Position numbers and translations under genes: made by a program. Below the pieces are notes generated by a model, which was not told where the DNA came from, ran no database searches, and saw nothing but the letters and a program-made list of their open reading frames with translations. A stretch of DNA of 64,000 bases from Flavobacterium granuli (GTDB lineage Bacteria; Bacteroidota; Bacteroidia; Flavobacteriales; Flavobacteriaceae), in the NCBI RefSeq assembly GCF_900129705.1, contig NZ_FQWO01000001.1, forward strand, positions 664,649-728,648, written 5' to 3'. This document shows, in pieces, positions 43,856 to 51,617 of this stretch (positions are counted from its first letter, which is position 1; each line of letters starts with the position of its first letter).

Positions 43856-45742
43856 ATGACAACTGGAAAAATTAATGTTTCGGTAGAAAACATCTTCCCA
43901 TTAATCAAAAAGTTCCTATACAGTGATCACGAGATTTTTTTACGTGAATTAATTTCGAATGGGACTGATGCAACATTAAAACTAAAACATCTTACGAATA
44001 TTGGCGAAGCCAAAGTAGAATATGGCAACCCAATTCTTGAAGTAAAAATTGATAAAGAAGGCAAAAAACTACACATTATCGATCAGGGAATCGGTATGAC
44101 AGCTGATGAAGTAGAAAAATACATCAACCAATTGGCTTTTTCTGGTGCCGAAGAATTTTTGGAAAAATACAAAGACACGGCTAAAGATTCCGGAATCATA
44201 GGACATTTTGGTCTTGGTTTCTACTCTGCTTTTATGGTGGCTTCCAAAGTGGAAATCATCACCAAATCCTACAAAGACGAACCAGCTGCCCATTGGACTT
44301 GCGACGGAAGTCCTGAGTTTACCTTGGAACCAGCAGATAAAACCTCTCGTGGTACTGAAATTATTTTGCACATTGCCGAAGATTCTTTAGAATTCTTAGA
44401 AGATTCTAAAATCAGCGGTTTATTGAATAAATACAATAAATTCATGCCTATTCCAATTAAATTTGGAACCAAAAAGGAAACACTTCCAAAACCGGAAGAC
44501 GCTCCCGAAGATTACGTTAATGAAACGGTTGAAACAGACAATATCATCAACAACCCAAATCCGGCTTGGACTAAACAACCAACCGAATTATCGGATGAAG
44601 ACTACAAAACTTTCTACCATGAATTGTATCCAATGCAATTTGAAGAACCTTTATTCCACATTCATTTAAATGTAGATTATCCGTTCAACCTTACCGGAAT
44701 TTTATATTTCCCAAAACTGGGTGCTGACTTGCAAATCCAAAAAGACAAAATCCAATTGTACCAAAATCAGGTATATGTAACGGATAATGTAGAAGGAATT
44801 GTTCCTGAATTCTTAACAATGCTAAAAGGAGTGATTGATTCACCGGATATTCCTTTGAATGTTTCTCGTTCTGGCTTGCAAGCCGATGCGGCGGTTAAGA
44901 AAATCTCGAACTACATTACCCGTAAAGTGGCTGACAAATTGAAATCATTATTCAATGAAAACCGTGAAGATTTTGAAGCCAAATGGAACGATATTAAAAT
45001 TGTTTTAGAGTACGGAATGTTATCCGAAGACAAATTCTATGAAAAAGCAGGCGCTTTTGTTTTGTACCCAACTGTAGAAAACAAATATTATACGCTTGAG
45101 GAATTAAAAGAAAACTTAAAGGAAAAACAAACCGACAAAGACGGAAAACTGGTTGTTTTATATGCCGGAAACAAAGAAACCCAGCATTCTTATATCGAAA
45201 TTGCACAGGAAAAAGGATACGAAGTATTGCTTCTTGATTCTCCGATTATCTCGCATTTAATCCAAAAACTGGAGTCAGACAATAAGGATTTGGTTTTCGT
45301 TCGTGTCGATTCAGACCACATCGACAACTTGATCAAAAAAGAAGAAACAGCAATTTCAAAATTGTCAGATGAAGAAAAAGAAAGCCTGAAAACTGTTTTA
45401 GAAACCATCGTTCCAAAACAAACTTATAGTGTGCAAATGGAAGCCATGGACAGCCAGGCAGCCCCTTTCATCATCACCCAACCGGAATTCATGCGAAGAA
45501 TGAAAGAAATGAGCCAATCAGGTGGTGGCGGAATGTTCGGGATGGGCAACATGCCAGAAATGTACAATTTAGTGGTAAACACTAATTCTCCATTGGCAAC
45601 CACCATTCTAAACACAGCCGATAAGGCTGACCAAGAGCACTTGGTAAAACAAGCTTTAGACTTGGCTAAACTGTCACAAAACCTATTAAAAGGAGAAGCT
45701 TTGACTGCTTTTGTAAAAAGAAGTTTTGAAATGATTAAATAG
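43856..45742 (+). CDS. htpG: Molecular chaperone HtpG (Hsp90)
   Basis: An ATP-driven cytosolic chaperone. The 628 residues carry the GHKL ATPase: HEIFLRELISNGTDATLK (Asn/Asp near residue 35-45), IIDQGIGMTADEV and GHFGLGFYSAFMVA. The middle domain contains PLNVSRSGLQAD and the C-terminal dimerisation domain ends with AFVKRSFEMIK. It contains SQSGGGGMFGMGNMPEMYN near the C-terminus, a Gly/Met-rich stretch. Confidence 0.96.
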   Translation: MTTGKINVSVENIFPLIKKFLYSDHEIFLRELISNGTDATLKLKHLTNIGEAKVEYGNPILEVKIDKEGKKLHIIDQGIGMTADEVEKYINQLAFSGAEEFLEKYKDTAKDSGIIGHFGLGFYSAFMVASKVEIITKSYKDEPAAHWTCDGSPEFTLEPADKTSRGTEIILHIAEDSLEFLEDSKISGLLNKYNKFMPIPIKFGTKKETLPKPEDAPEDYVNETVETDNIINNPNPAWTKQPTELSDEDYKTFYHELYPMQFEEPLFHIHLNVDYPFNLTGILYFPKLGADLQIQKDKIQLYQNQVYVTDNVEGIVPEFLTMLKGVIDSPDIPLNVSRSGLQADAAVKKISNYITRKVADKLKSLFNENREDFEAKWNDIKIVLEYGMLSEDKFYEKAGAFVLYPTVENKYYTLEELKENLKEKQTDKDGKLVVLYAGNKETQHSYIEIAQEKGYEVLLLDSPIISHLIQKLESDNKDLVFVRVDSDHIDNLIKKEETAISKLSDEEKESLKTVLETIVPKQTYSVQMEAMDSQAAPFIITQPEFMRRMKEMSQSGGGGMFGMGNMPEMYNLVVNTNSPLATTILNTADKADQEHLVKQALDLAKLSQNLLKGEALTAFVKRSFEMIK

Positions 45743-45783
45743 TATATTCGGTTATTTGATTATTCGTTTAACCGTTTAAAAAT

Positions 45784-45822
45784 AAGACCTGCTAGTGAAA
45801 ACTTGTGGGTCTTTTTTTTTTT
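45784..45822 (+). terminator. Intrinsic terminator after htpG
   Basis: AAGACC (45784-45789) pairs with GGTCTT (45808-45813); an inner helix AGT/ACT closes around GAAA, and a long T run follows to about 45822. Confidence 0.8.
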
Positions 45823-45850
45823 GGAGCAAATCGATTGATTTTCATAAGAA

Positions 45851-45928
45851 CTCCCCTCCCGCTATTCGTTGCAATCTTTTACTTTTAAAAGAAAAAGTAA
45901 AAGGATTTCCACTGCTATCGGGGCTAAT
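45851..45928 (-). repeat. Structured intergenic element, copy B
   Basis: On the minus strand it reads AGCCCCGATAGCAGTGGAAATCC, then an 11-bp perfect hairpin (CTTTTACTTTT at 45876-45886 with AAAAGTAAAAG at 45893-45903), then GATTGCAACGAATAGCGGGAG. The outer parts align with copy A at 27905-27993, while the hairpin sequence differs but the pairing is kept. It has no coding potential. Confidence 0.6.
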
Positions 45929-46110
45929 AATTTCGTTTCCTCTCGAGATATATTTTGTAGGAATATTTCAATATATTTGAAAAACTAAAAATAAAACTCA
46001 GTTGGGCTTATCCAGATTTTAATATGAGTAAAAACTGAGTATATCAATGATTTATAGCTAATTACAAATAAATAAGACCAAAATAGTATCCAAAATAATT
46101 TAAAAAATAT

Positions 46111-46416
46111 ATGAAAACTTGTCCGAACTGCGAATCAGAAATTGAAGATAATTGGGATTTATGCTGAAATTGTAATTATAGCATGACTGAGAACAAAGTC
46201 ATTGAAAACAAAGAAACGATAAAAGGAAGCAGAGAAATCGAATGTTTAAGATGTAATATTCCTTTAGTATTTGCAGGGGATTACAAATTTCACGAAGGCG
46301 CAAGAATCGGTTTTTTTGGAAATTTATTTGAGGCTTTTGTTAACCGAGAAAAATTCGATTTATACGTTTGTCCAAAATGTGAGAAAGTAGAATTTTACAT
46401 GCCACAGAAAGTATAA
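46111..46416 (+). pseudogene. Double zinc-ribbon protein interrupted by in-frame TGA
   Basis: Read through from ATG 46111, the frame gives MKTCPNCESEIEDNWDLC, then TGA (46165-46167), then NCNYSMTE and on to a stop at 46416. The TGA stands exactly where Trp is expected in a CWNC knuckle (CPNC ... CWNC). A second zinc-ribbon-like unit follows (ECLRCNIPLVFAG ... YVCPKCEKVEFYMP). The in-frame ATG at 46183 could still give a 77-residue protein with the second unit only. The gene is therefore probably broken by one base change; a sequencing error is possible. The function is unknown, presumably nucleic-acid or protein binding. Confidence 0.75.
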
Positions 46417-46443
46417 GGACATTTATATAGAAAAACCCGAAAG

Positions 46444-46462
46444 CATGGATTTGCAATCCATG
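46444..46462. repeat. Short palindrome, REP-like
   Basis: CATGGATT (46444-46451) and AATCCATG (46455-46462) form a hairpin with a 3-base loop. It resembles small REP palindromes that are common between genes in Bacteroidota. It lies at the left border of the repeat island. Confidence 0.55.
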
Positions 46463-46497
46463 TCCACAAAAAAAGCAACTTTGTAGAGTTACTAAAT

Positions 46498-46568
46498 GAG
46501 ATTGCTCCGTTCCTCGCAATGACAAACTTGGTGGCTTAAGTCATTGCGAGCGATAGCGAAGCAATCTC
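46498..46568. repeat. Imperfect inverted repeat of a REP-like unit
   Basis: The left arm GAGATTGCTCCGTTCCTCGCAATGAC in outline (46498-46523) is inverted at 46540-46568 (GTCATTGCGAGCGA...GAAGCAATCTC). The arms agree except in the middle CG/GA-rich part. A third copy, in the same orientation as the left arm, lies at 47005-47030. Confidence 0.8.
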
Positions 46569-46636
46569 ACTATAAGGAGCAAATCTAGTATGTAAAATGC
46601 AACTACATTACTAGCCTCTCCATAAAACTAAAAAAG

Positions 46637-46900
46637 ATGAAACCAGGATTTGTCTATATCATTACTAATAAATATCAAACAGTAGTGTATGTGGGTGTCA
46701 CATCAAATCTTCCGCAAAGAATTATAGAACATAAAAACAAGAAATATCCAAAATCATTTTCAGCCAGATACGATGTAAACCTATTAGTTTACTATGAGCA
46801 ATTTAAATGGATTGGAGATGCTATAGCCCGTGAAAAACAAATAAAAGCGGGTTCAAGAGCTGCCAAAAATAAATTGATTCAATCTATCAATCCAACATAG
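46637..46900 (+). CDS. GIY-YIG nuclease-domain protein (probably shortened by an in-frame TAG)
   Basis: An 87-residue single-domain GIY-YIG protein (UvrC N-terminus/UPF0213-like). It has GFVYIITNKY, VVYVGVTSNLPQRIIEHK (YIG-like motif and Arg), the catalytic-Glu region AIAREKQIKAGSRAAKNKLI and SINPT. The family usually ends with NP-WKDL. Here TAG (46898-46900) replaces the Trp codon and the frame continues KDLFDEIRDIMTE to a stop at 46942. The core catalytic residues remain, so the short form may be active. The gene lies between REP-like repeats (46498-46568 and 47005-47030). Cellular role unknown. Confidence 0.88.
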   Translation: MKPGFVYIITNKYQTVVYVGVTSNLPQRIIEHKNKKYPKSFSARYDVNLLVYYEQFKWIGDAIAREKQIKAGSRAAKNKLIQSINPT

Positions 46901-46942
46901 AAAGATTTATTTGACGAAATTAGAGATATAATGACTGAATAA

Positions 46943-47287
46943 TACCTATTTTTCAATTTAAAACCATGGTCAAAACAATGCGCAAATTTGTCGAATTACT
47001 CAATGAGATTACTTCGTTCCTCGCAATGACAATCATGCGGATATAAAAAACACCTCTCCACAAAGTGTAGCTGCTGCGCAAACGTCGCTGACTTTGGAAG
47101 CGGGTTCCTAAGAGTCTTTATTATAGAATATTTTGTGGCAAAAATCAGTATAATTATCCTTTTAATTCGTATTTTCGGTTAGTCAAAAAAGCTGTTTTAG
47201 CAACTTGAAAGTAGCTAAAGAGAACAAAACTGTGACATCGCTCACAAAATACTGTACTGAATTTAAAACATTTACACCAAAACAAAA
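46943..47287. other. Gene-free stretch before the VIT transporter gene
   Basis: These 345 bases hold a third REP-like unit (47005-47030). The rest includes a GC-richer part around 47060-47110 with no reading frame, and the upstream region of the transporter gene. No tRNA or hairpin of note was recognised. Confidence 0.6.
47005..47030. repeat. Third copy of the REP-like unit
   Basis: Reads GAGATTACTTCGTTCCTCGCAATGAC in outline, matching the left arm at 46498-46523. Similarity extends leftward: TTGTCGAATTACTCAAT here versus TTGTAGAGTTACTAAAT there, so the direct repeat is about 45 bases (about 46481-46525 and 46988-47032). Confidence 0.75.
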
Positions 47288-47992
47288 ATGGAAAATCAAG
47301 CAGATAATTATTTAGACAATCACTATATCCATAGAAGCAACTGGCTTAGAGCAGCCGTTCTGGGAGCCAATGATGGAATCCTTTCTACAGCCAGTTTGGC
47401 AATAGGGGTTGCGGCAGCGAGTGACAACAGAGAATTAATTGTTTTTACAACTTTGGCAGGCTTAGTTGCCGGTGCCTTATCAATGGCTGCAGGTGAATAC
47501 GTTTCTGTAAGTTCTCAAACAGATATTGAAAAATCGGATATTGAAAGGGAAAAACAGGAACTAATAGAAACCCCTGAATTAGAATTACAGCGATTGGCAG
47601 AGATTTATGAGAAAAGAGGTTTGAAAAAAGAAACCGCACTAACCGTTGCAACTGAATTAACACAGCACGATGCATTAGGGGCGCACATTAGAGACGAATT
47701 AGGTCTTAATGAAATCAGTCAGGCCCAGCCCATTCAAGCCGCTTTTGCCTCAGGCGCCGCTTTTACCTTAGGCGGAGTGCTTCCGCTTTTAGTCGCTCTC
47801 TTTATGCCATTAAAAAACATGGAATATTCTCTTTATGGATTTGCTCTTTTCTTCCTAATTATTTTGGGATCATTGGCAGCAAAAACTGGCGGTTCAAGTA
47901 TGACCAAAGCAATTATTAGAATTACTTTTTGGGGAACCATCGCAATGGGACTGACTGCTTTAGTTGGTTATTTATTTGGTGTAAATCTATAG
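47288..47992 (+). CDS. VIT1/CCC1 family iron/manganese transporter
   Basis: A 234-residue membrane protein with the family opening NWLRAAVLGANDGILSTASLAIGVAAAS. TM1-TM2 are followed by GALSMAAGEYVSVSSQTDIE, a cytoplasmic helical insert with Glu-rich metal-binding residues (ERE, ELELQRLAEIYEKRGL), and three C-terminal membrane segments. It moves Fe2+ or Mn2+ out of the cytosol by proton exchange in characterised relatives. It is followed by a terminator. Confidence 0.92.
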   Translation: MENQADNYLDNHYIHRSNWLRAAVLGANDGILSTASLAIGVAAASDNRELIVFTTLAGLVAGALSMAAGEYVSVSSQTDIEKSDIEREKQELIETPELELQRLAEIYEKRGLKKETALTVATELTQHDALGAHIRDELGLNEISQAQPIQAAFASGAAFTLGGVLPLLVALFMPLKNMEYSLYGFALFFLIILGSLAAKTGGSSMTKAIIRITFWGTIAMGLTALVGYLFGVNL

Positions 47993-48063
47993 CACAACAT
48001 CCCCGAAATGCACTTTTATTGATTCTGCTCACAAAAAACCAAGAATAGTTTCATTCGTATATC

Positions 48064-48097
48064 CAAAACCTGCAAACCCTTCTTTGCAGGTTTTTTT
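48064..48097 (+). terminator. Intrinsic terminator after the VIT transporter gene
   Basis: AAAACCTGCAAA (48064-48075) pairs with TTTGCAGGTTTT (48082-48093), followed by T residues to 48097. Confidence 0.93.
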
Positions 48098-48177
48098 TAT
48101 TAAATTGACAAGAATAGCAATCTCGATTTACTGGATTATATAAAAAAGCAAAACAGCCAATTCAAAACTTAAAGCGC

Positions 48178-48185
48178 TATCTTTG
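48178..48185 (+). promoter_or_regulatory. Candidate -7 promoter box for the DMT transporter gene
   Basis: TATCTTTG matches TAnnTTTG, 21 bases before the start at 48207. There is no TTG at -33. Confidence 0.5.
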
Positions 48186-48206
48186 CCGGAATTTTGAAAT
48201 AAAAAA

Positions 48207-49106
48207 ATGATTAAAAACAGTGTATTAAAGGGCGTTTTTTTAGTGGGTTTTGGTGCCACCAGTTATGGAATGCTGGCTACTTTTGTAAAAATGGCTTATG
48301 GCGAAGGTTTTACTACAGCCGAAGTCACCACTTCTCAATTTATATATGGAATTATAGGACTATTGTTTTTGAATCTGTTTCAAAAGATAAAAAACAAAAA
48401 TACAGCTCCAAAAGCTTCAAAACAAAACATCTTCCATTTGATGCTCGCTGGAACTTCCTTAGGAATGACGAGTCTTTTCTACTATTTGGCCGTAAAATAC
48501 ATTCCGGTTTCTATTGGAATTGTCCTATTGATGCAAACGGTCTGGATGGGTGTTTTACTTGAAATGATCTTAGAGAAAAAAATCCCTTCGACCCAAAAAA
48601 TCATTTCGGTGGTGATTGTTTTAATAGGAACCGTCTTGGCTACTAATCTAATTAACGCCACCATAGAACTGGACTGGCGAGGTATTCTTTGGGGAGTTTT
48701 GGCAGCAGCTTCTTTCACCACAACAATGTTTACCGCAAATCGTGTTGCTGTTGGGATTTCTTCGGCTCAACGCAGTTTGTATATGCTCCTTGGCGGCGCC
48801 GTGATTGTGTTTTCATTTGCCTTAGTCACACAAACCGCCGCATTTAACTTTGCTATTTTTCTCAAATGGGGAATTGTTTTAGCCCTTTTTGGAACCATAA
48901 TTCCACCGATGCTCTTGAATGCCGGCTTCCCTCTTACAGGAATCGGATTAGGGAGTATTGTCTCGGCTATAGAACTCCCAGTTTCAGTGATGATGGCCTA
49001 TATGCTTTTGAATGAAGAGGTAAATGGAATCCAATGGTTTGGAATTCTTTTAATTATTCTGGCAATTATAATTATGAATATCAATTTCAAAAAACAACTT
49101 AATTAA
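48207..49106 (+). CDS. EamA/DMT superfamily transporter
   Basis: A 299-residue membrane protein with about ten hydrophobic helices in two EamA halves (residues 5-140 and 155-295). Typical segments are SLGMTSLFYYLAVKYIPVSIGIVLLMQTVWM and LGSIVSAIELPVSVMMAYMLLNEEVNGIQWFG. It probably exports a small metabolite; the substrate is unknown. Confidence 0.88.
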   Translation: MIKNSVLKGVFLVGFGATSYGMLATFVKMAYGEGFTTAEVTTSQFIYGIIGLLFLNLFQKIKNKNTAPKASKQNIFHLMLAGTSLGMTSLFYYLAVKYIPVSIGIVLLMQTVWMGVLLEMILEKKIPSTQKIISVVIVLIGTVLATNLINATIELDWRGILWGVLAAASFTTTMFTANRVAVGISSAQRSLYMLLGGAVIVFSFALVTQTAAFNFAIFLKWGIVLALFGTIIPPMLLNAGFPLTGIGLGSIVSAIELPVSVMMAYMLLNEEVNGIQWFGILLIILAIIIMNINFKKQLN

Positions 49107-49165
49107 CAGCTCTTCGCGTTTTATCGTTAATTTTTTATTAAATTCGTAATGAATAACTTCTCATT

Positions 49166-49528
49166 ATGACTTTACCTTGGCATCTCTATATAATGGCTTT
49201 AGTGTACTTGCTCGCAGGAATAAACCATTTCAGATCTCCTCGTATTTATTTAAAAATCATCCCGCCTTATTTCCCCAACCCCAAATTATTGAATGTAATA
49301 AGTGGTTTGTCCGAAATTATTTTGGCAGTATTGCTGTGTATTCCTTTTTTTTCTAAATATGCTGCCTGGGGAATAATAGCCTTATTGATTGCTGTTTTTC
49401 CAACGCATGTCTATATGTACAACAATGAAAAAGCAAGAATGGGACTACCTAAATGGATCTTGTTTTTACGCATGCCTTTACAACTAGTCTTGATTTACTG
49501 GGCTTTTCAATATACTTTTTTCCAATAA
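49166..49528 (+). CDS. Small DoxX-like membrane protein
   Basis: A 120-residue protein with four hydrophobic helices. LAGINHFRSPRIYLKIIPPYFPNP and LLNVISGLSEIILAVLLCIPFFSKYAAWGIIALLIAVFP match the DoxX/DUF417-like membrane family. Its function is not established. It is 59 bases from the DMT transporter gene on the same strand. Confidence 0.82.
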   Translation: MTLPWHLYIMALVYLLAGINHFRSPRIYLKIIPPYFPNPKLLNVISGLSEIILAVLLCIPFFSKYAAWGIIALLIAVFPTHVYMYNNEKARMGLPKWILFLRMPLQLVLIYWAFQYTFFQ

Positions 49529-49647
49529 TTACCTTTGATATTTTTAGTTGAGCTAATGCAAAAAAATAGATAAAATTCAATAAAACTTAAAAATCTTAAA
49601 TTATTTCTAAAGAGAAAAACAAAATCTAGTCCCTTCATTTTTCTCTT

Positions 49648-49655
49648 TATTTTTG
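49648..49655 (+). promoter_or_regulatory. Candidate -7 promoter box immediately before the AlkB gene
   Basis: TATTTTTG matches TAnnTTTG and ends four bases before the ATG at 49660. A transcript from it would be nearly leaderless. Confidence 0.45.
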
Positions 49656-49659
49656 TACC

Positions 49660-50262
49660 ATGAAATCACTTTTTCAATTAGATCCTATTCCGCTCCATCT
49701 GCCAGATGCAGAAATCATATATTATCCCGCTTTTTTCAACAAAAAAGAAGCCGATGAAATTTATGAGGAATTGATGAATTGCATTCCTTGGCAACAGGAC
49801 GAAATCACCGTTTATGGCAAGAAACATTTACAACCCAGATTGACTGCTTTGTATGGAAATGAGGGAAAGACCTATTCCTATTCTAATATAAAAATGGAAC
49901 CGCATCCTTGGAATTTACTTTTGCAAAAAATAAAATTAAGAGTTGAAAGCACAACCGGTACCAAATTTACGACCGTCTTGCTCAATCAATACCGCGATGG
50001 AAAAGATAGCAACGGCTGGCATGCAGACAATGAAAAAGAATTAGGAATAAACCCATCGATTGCTTCTTTGAGTTTTGGAGCTGAACGAAATTTTCAACTC
50101 AAACACAATTCCAACAAAGAACTCAGGAAAAGTATGACTCTGGAACATGGCAGCCTATTGTTGATGAAAGGCAGTACGCAACATTTCTGGAAACATCAAA
50201 TTCCCAAAACAGCAAAACCTATTGGCCCCAGAATAAATTTGACTTTCCGGCTTATCAAATAA
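49660..50262 (+). CDS. alkB: AlkB-like alpha-ketoglutarate-dependent dioxygenase
   Basis: Repairs alkylated bases (1-methyladenine, 3-methylcytosine) by oxidative demethylation. The 200 residues hold the Fe(II) ligands WHADNE (HxD) and TQHFWKHQIPK (distal His). The 2-oxoglutarate-binding Arg is in PRINLTFR, and LTALYGNEGKTYSYS and LLNQYRDGKDSNGWH are typical of the ALKBH2/3-like bacterial group. No Ada or AlkA gene is adjacent. Confidence 0.93.
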   Translation: MKSLFQLDPIPLHLPDAEIIYYPAFFNKKEADEIYEELMNCIPWQQDEITVYGKKHLQPRLTALYGNEGKTYSYSNIKMEPHPWNLLLQKIKLRVESTTGTKFTTVLLNQYRDGKDSNGWHADNEKELGINPSIASLSFGAERNFQLKHNSNKELRKSMTLEHGSLLLMKGSTQHFWKHQIPKTAKPIGPRINLTFRLIK

Positions 50263-50307
50263 TTTTCAACCTGAAAAATCATTAAATTTGAAACAAACAC
50301 TTGCCTT

Positions 50308-51141
50308 ATGACTGAAATCATCTCCTATTTTTCTAGCATTCCATCATCGCATCGAAGTTTGATTTTAGTGGGTGGCATTACTCTTTTTTGGCTAATTGAA
50401 AATGCCTTTCCTCTTTTTAACTTCAATTATAAAAAATGGCATCATGCGGGAATCAATATTTTCCTCACCTTGACAACTATAGTAATTAATTTTCTTTTGG
50501 CTTTTATTTTATTGCAAACGGCCAATTGGACTATTACGAATCAATTTGGCATTCTGCAATGGCTTCCGCAAATGCCTTTATGGCTTTACACCTTAGTTGG
50601 TTTACTTCTGCTGGACCTGATTGGCGCCTACCTCGTTCATCTTATCGAACATAAAACAAAAATATTATGGCGTTTTCATTTGATTCATCACACTGACACT
50701 TGGATTGACACCACTTCGGCCAACAGGCATCATCCCGGAGAAAGTGTCATCCGGTTTGCATTTACAACCTTAGGCGTTTTAATTGTAGGCAGTCCCATGT
50801 GGATGGTTTTCTTATACCAAACCCTTTCGGTCATTGCAAGTCAGTTCAATCATGCCAATATTTCTATACCTGAAAAATGGGATACCGTCTTGAGTTATTT
50901 TATCGTTTCCCCAAATATGCATAAAGTACACCATCATTATAAACTTCCTTATACCGACAGTAATTATGGAAATATTTTCTCTATTTGGGACCGCCTTTTC
51001 GGAACTTTTATGGCGCTACCAAAAGAAAAAATTATTTATGGAGTAGACACACACATGAAGATCGAAGAGCACAACCAATTAAAAAATTTATTAAAAATAC
51101 CGTTTCAAAAACGGTACGATAAAAAAATTATTAAACTCTAA
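50308..51141 (+). CDS. Sterol desaturase / fatty acid hydroxylase family protein
   Basis: A 277-residue membrane di-iron enzyme with four to five hydrophobic helices. The His cluster is complete: HLIEH, HLIHHTD, NRHHPGE and HKVHHHY. Members hydroxylate or desaturate lipids such as fatty acids or carotenoids; which one applies here is unclear. It lies 45 bases after alkB on the same strand. Confidence 0.9.
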   Translation: MTEIISYFSSIPSSHRSLILVGGITLFWLIENAFPLFNFNYKKWHHAGINIFLTLTTIVINFLLAFILLQTANWTITNQFGILQWLPQMPLWLYTLVGLLLLDLIGAYLVHLIEHKTKILWRFHLIHHTDTWIDTTSANRHHPGESVIRFAFTTLGVLIVGSPMWMVFLYQTLSVIASQFNHANISIPEKWDTVLSYFIVSPNMHKVHHHYKLPYTDSNYGNIFSIWDRLFGTFMALPKEKIIYGVDTHMKIEEHNQLKNLLKIPFQKRYDKKIIKL

Positions 51142-51251
51142 AAAAAAATCCTTTTTTGACAAGAAGTAATTATTTTTTTTATTAATATTGGTATCTAATT
51201 TAGGATCAATTATATTAATCATTTAAAACTATTAGAATTAATTTTCACGTG

Positions 51252-51530
51252 ATGAAAAAGAGTAACCGCAAAGAATTAAACTGGGAACAAACAGAAAAAC
51301 TTGTTACATTGGCCTTAGAGGAAAAAAATCCTTTTGAAATCATTAAAAAGGAATTTGGCTTGGTCGAGAAAGAGGTTCTTGAGATTATGAAAAAGAAGAT
51401 GCCGGCAGAAAAATTTGAAATGTGGAAAAAGAAAGCTGCAGCAAATAAACCGAAACCAAAACCAGTTAAAATTGATGATTTTGACGAAGATTTGGATGGA
51501 AAATATTACATAAAAAACAAATTAGACTAA
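51252..51530 (+). CDS. DUF2805 (TIGR03643) family protein
   Basis: A 92-residue basic protein. ATG 51252 is chosen; a GTG at 51249 precedes it directly. The family pattern NWEQTEKLVTLALEEKNPFEIIKKEFGLVEKEVLEIMKKKMPAEKFEMWKKKA (in outline) contains a helix-turn-helix-like segment. A Lys/Pro linker and an acidic-tipped tail (DDFDEDLDGKYYIKNKLD) follow. Its function is unknown. Confidence 0.85.
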   Translation: MKKSNRKELNWEQTEKLVTLALEEKNPFEIIKKEFGLVEKEVLEIMKKKMPAEKFEMWKKKAAANKPKPKPVKIDDFDEDLDGKYYIKNKLD

Positions 51531-51536
51531 AAAATG

Positions 51537-51562
51537 AAACTCCCGCTTAAGGGAGTTTTTTT
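51537..51562 (+). terminator. Intrinsic terminator after the DUF2805 gene
   Basis: AAACTCCC (51537-51544) pairs with GGGAGTTT (51551-51558), followed by T residues to 51562. Confidence 0.9.
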
Positions 51563-51617
51563 ATGCAAAAACTGTAACATTCTCATCCTTAGAAGGACTT
51601 ATAACTAAAACCAAATA

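Larger units (their letters stand above)
45743..46110. other. Gene-free stretch after htpG
   Basis: This 368-base stretch holds the htpG terminator (45784-45822) and copy B of the structured intergenic element (45851-45928). The rest is AT-rich DNA without a credible reading frame. Confidence 0.7.

Noticed and set aside
46165..46167. TGA read as Trp or selenocysteine (recoding)
   Set aside because: TGA ends other genes here (for example mutL, 6859-6861), no SECIS-like structure was seen, and the other broken codon nearby is TAG, so ordinary mutation is simpler.
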